A stretch of DNA of 64,000 nt. Origin: Pseudorasbora parva (Eukaryota > Chordata > Actinopteri > Cypriniformes > Gobionidae). This document shows positions 26,836-38,750 of the stretch, one piece after another. Location: positions 33,988,946 through 34,052,945 of the forward strand of contig NC_090186.1 of NCBI RefSeq assembly GCF_024679245.1, read 5' to 3'. Within the stretch, counting starts at the first letter, position 1. Each line of letters begins with the position of its first letter. The position numbers and the translations under genes are program-made. The notes under the pieces are model-generated. The model saw only the letters and a program-made list of their open reading frames with translations. It did no database searches and was not told the origin of the DNA.

Positions 26836-28647
26836 AACAAATTGTTATTATTTATTATTATTAATAATATTATTATTTATTATTATTATTATAATATATT
26901 ATTATTATTATAAAGTGATACAAATATATAATTACTAATTAACTCATATTTACTATAAATAATAATGTTTAGTGCTGTTATTCCTATATGGTCTCATTAA
27001 ACCAGTGAACTGGTCCTGATTTAAAAAGGTTGCATGATCACTACCCTAAAACAATATGTGAAATAAATGAAGTGCAATCTTTTTTCAGTCATGTTTCTTA
27101 TGTCACAATCCATTCATTTTATGTTGACAGTCTTCTCGCAAACCGCATCAATAAGGTGATTAACGTTAGGAATTTTTCAACAGATGTGTTTTTAAAGGTT
27201 TGATGAATAAATTAACATGAAGTGGCAGAGGATAAGATGACAAGAGTTAATGTCAAGTCTCGTGTGTATGAAGTGTATCTGTGGGAGCATGAAAACTCTG
27301 TGAAACAGAGCAAAGAAAATTCAAGGCTCTTGAATGTTTATAGAGCATCACACATGACTAAAAACGGCACATGATTAATGTTCTGGGTAATTCACATCGA
27401 TCCATCAATCAACGCAACAACACTAGTCATGCAATGAAGAATAATTCTTAATTATACATCACTGATGTACATATACTTGATGTCATTTTTCTTAATATAG
27501 TATATCAAAGTGGAAGGGACAATTAGACATTCAGCTGAAAATATCAATTGTCACTTGACTTTTTGTCCAATAAAGTATACAGGTATTAATGTATACAAGT
27601 ATTATTATTATTTTTTTTTTTTTGCAATTTGAAAGTGTTTGGTGACATTAGCGATGCAGAAATGACATACTTCACCTTTAAAGAGCATTATGTTCTCAGT
27701 GAGAATACAACAATGAGGATGTTCTTACAGGAAAGTAAAACAACTGACAGAAAGACTATAGGGAGATAATCCCTTCAACGTCCTGCATTTTGATGATAAA
27801 GGAATTTTCAGACGCAATCCCTCCAGGAAGTATTTAATCCCAAGAAGACACACACACACACACAAAAAAAAACTCCTAGCTTGCATGATCTCAACCACCT
27901 GGAATCACAGTGAGGAAGTGTAGCCTGCTGATGTGGGAAGATTTATAGATGCCTGCTCAGGCTAATTCCATTAAAACACAGCTCAAGTCTTTCAAACACA
28001 TGATTTTAACAGAATATATTTATAACATAAATTCCCCTTTTTCTTTTCTTGGCGGCTCAGAAAAATATTTGATCAACTTAGCATAACAATAATAACAGTT
28101 GGTGAGGAACTGATTAATTTTCCCTCATTGCACTAGAGGGTTCATTTTGAGTCTATTGTATGAAGTTACATGTTTGTTCCATTTTCAGTATGTTGATTTA
28201 TTTTCTAAACAACAAAATGTAAGATACAATTTATGTGGGAGTACTTAAATGTCAAAGAGGCTGCATTTGTTTTTAACTGTGTGTGACACTCTGAAAAATG
28301 ATGTTCAATGACACTAATTAAATAGCTAGCAGAGAACGTTCCTGCAAAATAAGCAACACTCACCAACTGTAAACTTTGATATGAGTTTATTTTATTTGAT
28401 CATTTGGCCTTTATAATATCTTAAAAGCTCTGCTGAGATAATAGTTAATCACAAAACAGTCGGCCAAGCAGCAAGACGAACACCACAACAATATTAAGAT
28501 AATATTAATACTGAAGTGCTCTGCCGGTTACCCAGACATGCAGTCTGATGTATGTTTCAAAAATACCATGACTATATAATCTGACCACTAGATAAAATTT
28601 CTTCACAATCAGAATCAGATCATTCCAGAGAGCTGCACCAATAAGGC
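26836..28647. other. Intergenic span with simple repeats
   Basis: ATT-rich tract at about 26847-26912, T-run at about 27608-27622 and a short CA tract at about 27850-27863. No gene supported. Confidence 0.5.
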
Positions 28648-29281
28648 ATAACATTATGACAGTTGAAGTGTATCACACTGATTATCTCTTCATCACAGCA
28701 CCTGTTAGTTGGTGGGAGATATTAAGCAGCAAGTGAACGTTTTGTCCTTAAAATTGATGTGTTAGAAGTAGGAAGAATGGGCAAGCGTAAGGATTTGAGC
28801 GAGTTTGACAAGGGCCAAATTGTGATGGCTAGATGAATGGATCAGAGCATCTCCAAAACTGCAGCTCTTGTGGGGTGTTTTAGGTCTGCAATGGTTGGTA
28901 TCTATCAAAAGTGGTCCAAGGAAGAAACAGTGGTGAACCAGCAACAGGTCATGGGTGGCCAGGGCTCATTGATGCACGAGGGGATAGCTCAAGAAATGAA
29001 TGCTGGTTAATGTGCCCTGCCACAAAACCAAAAATGGTTCAGGAATGGTTTGAGGAGCACAACAACGATTTTGTAGTGTTGACTTGGTCTTTAAATTCCC
29101 CAGATTTCAAACAGATTGAATGTGCAGATTGGATGTGCTTACAATACATGGAGGCCCCGCAACTTAGAACTTACAAGACTTAAAGGATCTGCTGCTAACA
29201 TCTTGGTGCCAGATACCACAGCACACTTCCTGGGGTCTAGTGGAGTCCACGCCTCGACAGGTCAGTGCTGTTTTGGCAGCA

Positions 29282-29286
<5 letters not shown>
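28648..29286 (+). mobile_element. Tc1-like element, family B, internally deleted
   Basis: The 5' terminal repeat CATAACATTATGAC is present at 28648, followed by the leader and the first part of the transposase frame (start near 28777, residues [19 protein letters not shown], then a TGA). After the GLIDARGD-type segment (about 28970) the sequence jumps to the C-terminal third (KMVQEWFEEHNN, about 29040). The catalytic core with the first two acidic residues is deleted. The 3' end stops at the TA microsatellite at 29287, before the terminal repeat seen at 3748-3777. Confidence 0.88.

Positions 29287-29379
<93 letters not shown>
29287..29379. repeat. (TA)n microsatellite
   Basis: About 46 TA units in place of the 3' terminal region of the family B Tc1 copy on its left. 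Confidence 0.98.
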
Positions 29380-29967
29380 TATTTTACTTAAAACTCTTGT
29401 TTTTATAATGTTAGTTCTTGAAAGAACCCTGAGCCAGTCCATTTAACAGATCTGATCTTTGTACTGTAGATTCTTTTAAAAGGGCCTTGCGATGGAATTA
29501 GGAAACTGCACAGAATTTTTAGTTATCACCAGTATGATCCCAATGAGACTTTACCTCCTCACTAATTAGCTTCCAGTGAGTTATGATAATAGGTAGCTAA
29601 TTAACCAACGTAATGAACCTCTTCCTAGACCTCAGTGAGTTTATAGCACTTCCCTTTCCAACTGCAGCGGTACATTTAAGCAGCCTGATAACCGCCGGAT
29701 AACCACTGGGATTTTCCACAGATCCACTTCAAAGAGTTGATGACCTTTCTCAGATGATCCGTAGAGCCAGAGAGATGTGCAAAGCTTACAGGATATTTAT
29801 ACTGAAGTTGCACATGCAACAATGATCTAAAGTTCAATGTACTGGTTATTTCAAAATACGTTTCTTAAAAACTTCTGAAATCAATTCCAGCAAAACACAA
29901 TGCTATGTGACACTTATTATTATAAATCACATTATTAGTTATGTATGTGAGGTCAGATGGTCTAATC
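29380..29967. other. Intergenic span, no gene seen
   Basis: No supported gene or recognised repeat. Confidence 0.45.
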
Positions 29968-30194
29968 TTAAAGGGGTAGTAAAACACATTCTTTTGAAGG
30001 CTTGATTGTGTTTGGGGGGGTGCACTGTAATGTGTTCTTGCTTAAATTGTAAAAAAAATGCATAATATATTTCATATATTTTACCTTTATTCTACATTGC
30101 TCTGTCCCTCCTGGTAAAAACGGTCTAATGGTTTCTATGGTTCTATGAAGCTGGTCCCTCAAAAATACGCAATGGGCTCAGATTGATAAGCTGC
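29968..30194 (+). mobile_element. TTAA-ended element, left part only
   Basis: Begins TTAAAGGGGTAGTAAAACAC and continues with AGGCTTGATTGTGTTTGGGG. It breaks off at about 30194, where family A Tc1 sequence begins. No right terminus. Confidence 0.6.
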
Positions 30195-30526
30195 CCATCC
30201 TCTGATGGCTACTTCAAGCAGGATAATGCACCATGTCACAAAGCCACTGAGAGTTCACTCTACTAAAGTGGCCCCCACAGTCACCAGATCTCAACCCAAT
30301 AGAGCATCTTTAGGATGTGGTGGAATGGGAGCTTTCTGCCCTGGATGTGCATCCCACAAATCTCCATCAACTGCAAGATGCTATCCTATCAATATGGTCC
30401 AACATTTCTAAAGAATGCTTTCAGCACCTTGTTGAATCAGTGCCACATAAAATTAAGGCAGTTCTGAAGGAGAAAGGGGGTCAAACACAGTATTAGTATG
30501 GTGTTCCTAATAATCCTTTAGGTGAG
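30195..30526 (+). mobile_element. Tc1-like element, family A, internally deleted fragment
   Basis: Starts inside the transposase at CCATCCTCTGATGG, then shows QDNAPCHKA (second catalytic Asp). It skips about 35 bp compared with the copies at 4916 and 11848, and continues to an intact 3' end. The terminal repeat TAATCCTTTAGGTGAG ends at 30526. Confidence 0.85.
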
Positions 30527-30616
30527 TATATTATATTATATTATATTATATTATATTATATTATATTATATTATATTATATTATATTATATTATATTATA
30601 TTATATTATATTATAT
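30527..30616. repeat. (TTATA)n microsatellite, tract 1
   Basis: About eighteen TTATA units begin immediately at the end of the Tc1 terminal repeat. Confidence 0.97.
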
Positions 30617-30639
30617 ACATTTGTTATTGTTACTTCACA

Positions 30640-30823
30640 GTGCATTTCTAATGTAAACAAATACAACTTTTTATTTTAATAATGTATTATTAAATGTTTA
30701 AATTAACATGAACAAAAACAATACAATTAATAAATGCTTTGGAATTGCAGTTCATTATTACTTCATGTTAACTAATGTAGTTAACTAATGCTAATTAATG
30801 AAACCTTACTGTAAAGTGTTACC
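30640..30823. mobile_element. Fragment of a CTTACTGTAAAGTGTTACC-ended repeat
   Basis: The stretch ends CCTTACTGTAAAGTGTTACC and contains repeated TTAACTAATG motifs. I recognise this ending from common fish repeats. It lies between two TTATA tracts. Confidence 0.5.
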
Positions 30824-30935
30824 ATTATATTATATTATATTATATTATATTATATTATATTATATTATATTATATTATATTATATTATATTATATTATAT
30901 TATATTATATTATATTATATTAATTATATTATATA
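30824..30935. repeat. (TTATA)n microsatellite, tract 2
   Basis: About 22 TTATA units with one shift near 30922. Same unit as the tract 200 bp upstream. Confidence 0.97.
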
Positions 30936-32780
30936 GTTACAAAAGAATATATAGAATAGAATCTAATAATATAGTCCATCTGTAGGCTATACTGTAATCA
31001 AAATAAATCAACCATGGCATATAAAGAGACAACAACAGCATTATTATGCATTGCTATTGTTCTATAACACAGATACCAGCAAGTGTTTCAATAATGTTAC
31101 TGTATAAGCTCTCTACTTTGCCCATCTAACTCCTGTAGTTGAGATCTGCACATTCGGGAAAGTGCACCATTACCACATAATGAGGGAGCTGTCATAAAAA
31201 ATTACATCTAAATTTTATTACAACCTACAATGCGCTCTCTGCCTCTTGTCAGAGCATACGATGAACTCCCATGAATCAGAATAAGCACGCCCCCTTTTAT
31301 GATTCATATCATTCATCTTACAGAGGAGCAGTCTCAGAAGATACAAAGAGTTATCACACTAATTCAGAACTAGAATAATAAGGGAATTTCCTGGGACTGA
31401 ACTCTAGTAGAGAGGGTGAGTATAGAAAAGAGGTGTTGAAGGATTAATTAGGCTTTGGTGCACCTGGTGAGAATCAGGCCCAGTTGGAGAGTAATGATAT
31501 ATGCCCATGCTGGTCAAGGATTACAGACCGTGCCTCTGATGCAATCTTATCAACCCCATCCACTGTGACTTATTAATGCTCCAACAACACCAAAACACTT
31601 CCACTAAGTTCCTGTACACCACCTCCGGCAAACACGGTGACTTGCAGTTTCACTCACCAGCTTTGAGTGTTTTTCTCTCACAGTGAGGGTCTGTTTTTGA
31701 TAAAGACTGCCAGTTCAACCAGTCGTGCACACAATTCCGTCTTACTGACATACCTGGGGGACTTGAGTCTGCATTTTCTTGTAAATAAAATCCGAAGCCT
31801 ACAATCTGGCCACGCAGCAGGAGGCAGTGTAACTGAGAATTTGAAAGGTCCTTCTGACACTGTGAAATGTGCAAATCAGATTCTCAGTCATACTTTTAGA
31901 AGTCGCACTTTAGAGCTTTAACTCAAGTTGAAATGTGAAGCAATATCACACAAGCAAGACTGCAGCTCTACTGGATGTACGGTCTGTCATAAAAAAAAAA
32001 GAAGTGTACAATAAGTCACTTACATTCCAGATAAAATGTGCTCCTAAAAAGTTAAAAAGTTAAGTCCTAAAAAAACGTTTCAATTAGTTTAATTAAACCT
32101 AGTCATGACAAGCAATCTTAATGGCTAGTGAAGATTCTGTTTTAATGCCAGAGGATGATAAAGTACAAGAGCATATTCTGTTTAAACAACCAGGATTCCT
32201 CAACTAATGGCATTATGCTGGAGAGAGTGTGAATCCCAAAGCGTCCAATGCAGCAGAATAACCAGCCCAGCTGTCATAAAGTATGCTGACAAGTGTCACT
32301 GGGGAAGAGTTTGCACAAACTATCTCTGTACAGGAACTATAGTGTTATGCTATAGTCAGCAACTTTCCTCAAAATCACCATATTTCTCAAAACCAACCAA
32401 CAGCAAGGAAATATATAATAAGACACAACATAAATAAGGTACACAAATTATATGTAGCCTACATTTATTCATATATGAAAAAATGTCCGTTATAAAATTG
32501 ATAGTTCTAGTCCTTCGAAGCCATTGTAAATTACTCTACAAACATATGCCTGTGACCTCATTACATCAGTTTTGTTACTCTGTGTTTATTTTATGATTAA
32601 AATACATTTTAAAATGAATATTTTTATGCAATGAAAATATGCATGTTTTGTTTCTTGTATATTTTCATTGTCATGTGTTTTAACCACTTCAGCTCTGTAG
32701 CATATTTCAAATAATTATGACGTATGCAAATTTGGACCCAAATAGTCCAAATATAAGTGGTTAACCTGACACATGATATG
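30936..32780. other. Intergenic span, no gene seen
   Basis: No supported gene. The overlapping two-strand frames at 31650-31921 (at most 84 codons) show no domain. Confidence 0.5.
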
Positions 32781-33231
32781 TATGGAGGACCAACCCTGCA
32801 CAAATTAAAAATAAATAAATGAATGAATGATTAAGTAAATAAGTGAATAAATAAATAAATATACACATATACGATCAATAAATGTAAAAATAAATGAACG
32901 CATAAATATAAAAATAAATGTAAAAATAAATATAAAAATAAATGTTAAATTTAATTAACAAATAAATAAAAGTTAAAAAGATATATTTTTATAAAAGCAG
33001 AAAATAATAAATTAAGGGAAAGATAATACAAAATTGTATTTGATTAAAAATGAATCATATTTATTTTATCAAGTCATTTATTCTGTTATTTATTTTCCTA
33101 TTATCACATTTATTTATCTATTTATGTTTTTATTAATTTACATATATGTATATTTATTTATTCATTCATTTATTTACTTATTCATTCATTCATTTATTTA
33201 TTTTTAATTTGTGCAGGGTTGGTCCTCCATA
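32781..33231. mobile_element. Foldback element with AAATAAAT-rich arms
   Basis: Perfect inverted tips TATGGAGGACCAACCCTGCA (32781) and TGCAGGGTTGGTCCTCCATA (33231) continue inward as AAATTAAAAATAAATAAAT and its complement. GATATG flanks both ends (32775-32780 and 33232-33237), a clean six-base target duplication. The core is AT-rich and non-coding. Superfamily is not assigned. Confidence 0.85.
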
Positions 33232-33426
33232 GATATGTGATACTGTTGATACAAAGCCAAAATGGAGTTCAAATTATTATTCTTTTTTTATTATCAATTC
33301 TAAAACAAGATATGCAATTAACAAAAAGCACTGTTCATTAAAATGCTAAATTTGGTATTACATAAAAAAATCCTGTGGTGAATTAAATCGGTCATTCAGC
33401 ATTTGGCTCATATTCGCGATCTCATA

Positions 33427-33805
33427 GCCTGACAAGCCAGACCCACATCAAGTTGGTCTGGAAACTCACCATTGACAGGGCTCAATCCGAGGGGCGGGAT
33501 AAACGGTTGTCTTTCAAACTCCCTCTGCACTGCGTGCACACAATTGGATAGCGCTACAACCAACCAGAGCGACGAAGGTGAAGCAGAGCTCGTTGACAGA
33601 TTAAACTTTCGCCATATCCGGTCAGCAGAACACATCTTCCCTTCTTAAGAATGACTTCAGTGCCATTCTTTTTTTCTTTTAAAAGCCTAACTACAAGTCT
33701 TCCAGACGATTCGAAAGACTAGTTTCTGTGTTTACTAGTAGCACGCAAGTCATTATGTTAAGCCCCGCCCACCGACTCTATACACGATGTGATTGGCCAT
33801 CGACA
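33427..33805 (+). mobile_element. Dispersed DNA element, copy 1 (partner at 58097-58612)
   Basis: Begins TAGCCTGACAAGCCAGACCC and runs collinear with 58097 onward: GAGGGGCGGGATAAACGG, GTGAAGCAGAGCTCGTTGAC, TTTACTAGTAGCACGCAA, CTATACACGATGTGATTGGC. It ends about 100 bp earlier than the partner, so the right terminus is missing. Confidence 0.75.
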
Positions 33806-33998
33806 AGTGACAGTGACACTTATATTTGAATCAGTACTTGCTCTGCTAGAAAACGCTGAGCCATTTGAAGCTGTGCAGATTATAATTATATTTGTTTCGT
33901 TTTCTGTCTGAGGTAACTTTGAGTGAAACTTCGCTTCATAATTTTGTGTCAGACATTGTCACCTTGTGGATTAAATGTGAATTGCACTCATTATGCAT

Positions 33999-34772
33999 TT
34001 AAAGGGTTACTTCAGCGATTAGCATATGGCTTTGTATCAGTAGAAACCCTGGAGAATATTCAAATTATTGTGCTTTCCCCTCTCATATCTCCCTGAGACA
34101 AGAGATTTATGCATTTTATTTCTGGAAAAATTCCTCCTATGATGCAAAATGGCGATTTTTGCATCATAGGAGGAATGTTTGCCCAGAGGCTAAAGACTAC
34201 AGCCAGCAGAGGGAGCCATTTCCGCATGTTTTGAATCCGGCATTGGGGGATGGGAGATTACACTCAGCTTGCAGGGAGAGCTCAGCTTGCAGACAGGATC
34301 ATTTAAACGAGCTATGGTGAGCAATGTAAGTCTTTTAACTTCTCAAATTCATTTCTATGAAAGTTAAGCTTGCAAAGGCATGAACTGAAACGCGCCAGAC
34401 TGAACTCGCGTTGTGAATGTATGCCGCGAATGTAGTCGCGATTACCTCAGCTCTCATCACTCCTGCAGTTAGTGCTCAGTGCTGTGACACTCGCGGTGAC
34501 TCGCTCATTATATTGAACAGACACGTTCAGTTTTTAATTGTAGTGTCTCTAACTCAGTCACAGTAATGAAGTTGTTGGCGTTGGGAATGGCCTCACAGGG
34601 CAGCGAAGCATTCTGGGAATTGTAGTCTTTCATCCCCATGGGACAAAAATACATTTTCTGTCTTTTCTCAGTCTAGAAGACACCAAATTCAAAAATAATT
34701 TCACATTTCTACTGCATTGATGACCCAGTTTAAATACAGATTCATCTTCCCAGTGCTGAAGTACCCCTTTAA
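33999..34772 (+). mobile_element. TTAA-ended element with internal hairpin, full copy
   Basis: Left end TTAAAGGGTTACTTCAGCGA; right end CAGTGCTGAAGTACCCCTTTAA when read through 34772. A strong internal hairpin at about 34135-34173 pairs CCTCCTATGATGCAAAA with TTTTGCATCATAGGAGG. Two further copies lie at 37319-37728 (partial) and 49256-50088 (complete), both in the opposite orientation. No coding capacity. Confidence 0.85.
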
Positions 34773-36136
34773 GGGTTAAATAGTCTGGTTCAGAGTTTGC
34801 TGTAAGCCAGTCCCTTTTGAAGCCCTCCACCTTCCCCAGCTCCACCTGCCTAGATATGAGATTTATATTTGTCTATTTATGCAGCAGCATATCTTACCTG
34901 CTCACAACAGCGTTTCTGTAAATCTATTAGCAGTAGCAACTCCATATTTGCATATCAGCAGCAATAACCCAGTCAAAGCAATGTAGTCCGCTGAGACAAG
35001 TACATTAACATGCCATAAATATCACGCTAAAACCTTTCAGAGTTGACATGATTAAAATACAGTTTTATGTATTATGTATTACTGATTGTTCTTATACAAT
35101 GCTTACATATCTTAATCTGAAATGAAATATAGATAAAGTCTACCACACACACATAATTAGCCGTTTGTTATATGCACCTACATGCTCTCACACAGAGTTT
35201 AAATCTGTACTCTGTGTGTATGTTCAAGGAGACTTTGGTTTACGTGCCATGTGGGGTTTACTGATTTTGCCTCAGTCGATGGACAGCATTTCAGAATCTC
35301 TGTAATCCTCATATACAATTCAAAAAGTGCATTTTAAACCTGCATCACCGAAACCTACAGCTGCCACAGCACAAGGGTAAGAGGCTAAGAAGAGCTGAAG
35401 GTAGATGGAGGAAAGAAAGGATAACAATTAATACAAGAAGACGTTTTCCAATCAGTTTATGCCCCTGTGTGAAATTAAATTTCTGTTTATGGGCACGCTT
35501 TCATTGGCTGTGATTGACAGCCCTGACAACACCTGTGAAGGGAAATAGTTTTGAAGAGTCTGCGGCGTGAGGGGGTGCACACAAATCTTCTTACGCTTGA
35601 GATGTAAACACACCTGCCACCTCGCATATAACAGCAGTGCAACGTGTAACCATACCTCTGTTCTACCAGATATATTCACCGCATAAAACAGAAGACTGAT
35701 TTCTGTTTAACTTCATAAAGCACCATACAAGTCATTTTTAATCTGTATTTTTTTGTATTATTTTCAGTTAATTTTTTTTAACAAAAATCTAAACATCGTT
35801 GTAACAAAATACATTTAGTCTTTTTGCCCCATTGATCAGTTTTTTCTTTCTTTAACCATAAACCAAACAACGTTTAGTGTGTGAGGCTTAGACATATTAA
35901 GAAATGTAATTCAATCTCTAAAAACAAGTATTATAATATAACTTTTAATGTCAAGCACATTTCTTTTGGCTGTAAGCAGCACTCTTCTAGTTCTTATTGA
36001 TGATTTTCAAGACCAATGAGGTGTTCACATGGAGACATGCTCCTTTCTAACATGGATAATAAGGCCCTATAGCACAAGCAGTAGCATGAAAGCAGGAAGA
36101 CTATATATATATATATTATTTTTATTTTTATTTTTT
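34773..36136. other. Intergenic span, no gene seen
   Basis: No supported gene. A short AT tract is at about 36102-36118. Confidence 0.5.
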
Positions 36137-36978
36137 TACTCTTTGGACACAATTATTGACACCCCTAGAATTTGTTATATCTCAGAAATATATTCCAATT
36201 CATGAAATTGTCTAGCTATGACTAAAATAAATAGTTTATCACAACGAGTAAATCCAAAGAATATAGTTCTGATGTGCAACAAAAGATTGTTGAGCTTCAC
36301 CAAATAGAAATTGGCTGCAAGAAAATAGCTATAGCATTGAAAATCCCCTTTTGCACCATCTTGGCAATAATTAATAAGTTCCAACCACCTAAAGGTGTTA
36401 CAAGTCTGCCAAAAGAGCCATTTCTGTCCTTGAATTGCTTAACTCCAGGTTGATTTGGAAAAGAATTATTAATAAGTGATTAAATACCTTTTTGGAGAGA
36501 GTAATCTGTACAGTAATCAAATTATACTTTTGAAGATGTAATTAATAACTAGTAATTGATTACTTTTTTAGAATAACTTACTAACACTGAACAGCACCTA
36601 TCACCAAGTTGTTTGTGAGGGTTTCAAGACATATTCTCCTCGCTCATCCAAAACTCCAGTATATTCAGTTGTCAGACACGGCTGGAACTTCAAACGGTAC
36701 CGCCTTCTGTGGTCAGATGAAACATAGTTTTAAAAATAGTTTTTTGGCAGCAAACCCACCAGATGGCATCAAGGATTCTATCAAATACAAATTAATAATA
36801 AATAAAAATCTGATGGCTTCTGCTAGAAATCTTATAATGGGCCATGGTTGGATCTTCCATCAGGACAACAACCCAAAACAAACAATCAAAATCAGCACAA
36901 AAAATGTGTCACTGAGCACAAAATGAAGCTTCTGTCATGGCCATCTCCGTTCCCTGATCTGAACCCTAAAAAATAAGT
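36137..36978 (+). mobile_element. Tc1-like element, family C, interrupted copy
   Basis: The left part (36137-36430) encodes an N-terminal helix-turn-helix (QQKIVELHQIEIGCKKIA). The right part (about 36600-36978) encodes catalytic-core pieces: RLLWSDET with the first Asp, QDNNPKQT with the second Asp, and PFPDLNPK near the third. Between them (about 36433-36600) is unrelated sequence ending in a motif typical of another DNA element (TAACTAGTAATTGATTACTT). The left part duplicates 39746-40025. Confidence 0.8.
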
Positions 36979-37318
36979 GTGGTGAACTGATAGGTCCGAG
37001 TCCGGCTCGAGAACGTCCCGCGCCGCGCTTTTTCTTCTCATGCGCGCATGTTTCTGGTGCTTTCTTTATAATGCACTGCGCGTATTTATTTAACTCTTCT
37101 ACTTCCAATGTTTAGTGAGCGGTGGAAGCAGAGCTCTGCACACAAGTCCTGACACCTGCTGTCACACATCCACGCAAATTAAGAAATACAGCTAATGTTA
37201 GCGCTGTCCTCCTTAAAGTACCGGTACTAATAAAAGTCCATATGGTACCTTTTGTAATAGCAGGGTATCGCAATACTTTTCTAGTACCGGTATATCGTGT
37301 AACACTATTCGCAGCATA
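36979..37318. repeat. Probable DNA-transposon remnant
   Basis: Contains GGTACCGG/CCGGTACT-type blocks and GTACCGGTATATCGTGTAAC at the right end, which resembles a hAT-like terminus. It meets the TTAA-ended element at about 37319. No coding support. Confidence 0.35.
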
Positions 37319-37728
37319 CATTCACAACGCGTGTTCAGTCTGGCACATTTTTAGTTCATGCCTTTGGAAGCTTAACTTTCATTGAAATTAATTTGAGAAG
37401 TTAAAACACTTACATTGCTTAGCATCCGTTTAAATGAATGCCTGCAGCTGAGCTGTGCTGTGAGTGTGATCTCCCATTCCCCATACGCGAGTTGAAAACA
37501 TGTGGAAATGGCTCCCTCTGCTGGCTGTAGTCTTTAGCCTCTGGGCAAACATTCCAAAAATGACGCAAATATCGTCAATTTGCGTCACGGGAGGAATTTT
37601 TCCAGAAATAAAATGCATAAATCTCTCATCTCAGGGGGATATGAGGTGGGGGCGCAAGATCATTTGATTATACTCCAGGGTTTCTACTGATCCAAAGCCA
37701 TACGCTAATCGCTGAAGTAACCCTTTAA
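37319..37728 (-). mobile_element. TTAA-ended element with internal hairpin, partial copy
   Basis: Matches the reverse of 33999-34400: GGAAATGGCTCCCTCTGC, TAGTCTTTAGCCTCTGGGC, GGAGGAATTTTTCCAGAAAT, and the end CGCTGAAGTAACCCTTTAA at 37728. The distal half of the element is missing. Confidence 0.8.
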
Positions 37729-37890
37729 TAGTCATTTGCCCCAACAAGTAAAGTCATAACATAATGATACCTTAATAAATCATTAGCTAATGATTAATTA
37801 AAGCATACAACTGGAAGTTGAAATGCATTCCCCCATTGGTAATTAACACATTCATTTAAATGTTTAGTTAATATAATATGTTATTAATAG

Positions 37891-38520
37891 GCCCGGGACT
37901 AGATTAAAAAAAATAATCTAATTAATTAGAGGCTTTGTAATTAATTAATCAAAATTAATTGCATTTTAATTGCATATAAATATTTGACCTGAGAACAATG
38001 AGAAGTAATTTTTCACATGTATTTTTAGTATACCATTGAATAATGACTGAATACATAAGCTTAAACAAACAAAACATTGTTTATTTATTTCTGTCCAGCA
38101 GACCAGTGCAATGTTTGTCATTAAGTGTAGCAAAAGCATATTTGTGATATTTGAGGCTCGATGTGCTGCGGTGATAAGCAAATTCCTTGTTGTATAACGT
38201 TAGCTTGCACACAACCATGCTCTTGTCGACGCTTCCATCCTTTTGTTTTTTAAAACAAAATTTCCCATCCACGAGGCCAAGCAAAGCGGTCTCATCAGCT
38301 TCTTCGTTCATGTTCACTGGTTTGTTGTTGTCGTGACTCGTGCGCGCTAGTTGGTGTTCCAGTATAATCGGTCCGTCGAAACTCATTCATTGAAAAACGT
38401 TCCGCGGTGCAAAAATAAGTGTGGTTAAAATTATGTTTTTTTTTTTTTTTTTGCGTAATTAATTAACGTGTTAAAGTCCAGTAATTAATTAATCTTACTT
38501 AACGCATTAAAGTCCCGGAT
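37891..38520 (-). mobile_element. hAT-like non-autonomous element with BED finger remnant
   Basis: Inverted ends CCCGGGACTAGATTAA (left) and, reversed, ATCCGGGACTTTAATGCG (right) enclose about 600 bp, with TAATTAATTA runs just inside both ends. A T-run sits at about 38433-38451. The minus-strand frame encodes a piece of BED zinc-finger protein. I could not find a clear eight-base duplication at the ends. Confidence 0.65.
38081..38386 (-). pseudogene. BED-type zinc-finger fragment of a hAT transposase
   Basis: A 101-residue open frame starts MSFDGPIILEHQ and contains LVDGKFCFKKQKDGSVDKS, then VCKL..NKEFAYHRSTSSLKYH. The last part resembles the BED zinc finger found at the N terminus of hAT transposases and host ZBED proteins. 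The second metal-binding Cys that should follow VCKL by one residue is replaced by an inserted Thr-Leu-Tyr stretch, and the His spacing after KYH is enlarged. The finger is probably non-functional. No downstream catalytic domain is present. Confidence 0.65.
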
Positions 38521-38750
38521 CTAGTTATAAAGGAATTAATACATTATGACACATTTAACTAATAACAATTTAATGATTACTTAATCTATTAATCATGTAG
38601 AATCTTCATTAGTAAGTTATGTATTAAACATTAATAAATGGGTTAGTTCCAGTTGTAATACATTAACTCATGATTATCTGTGCATTAGTTAAGCATGAAT
38701 TAATGCATATTAGTGCACCTGTGTTGTAAAGTGTTACCCATATAACAAAT

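Larger units (their letters stand above)
37735..38750. repeat. TTAATGATTAA-rich repeat split by a hAT-like element
   Basis: The two flanks, 37735-37890 and 38521-38750, are both rich in TTAATGATTA-like motifs. The right one ends GTTGTAAAGTGTTACC, like the repeat at 30640-30823. They appear to be one repeat opened by the element at 37891-38520. Confidence 0.5.
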
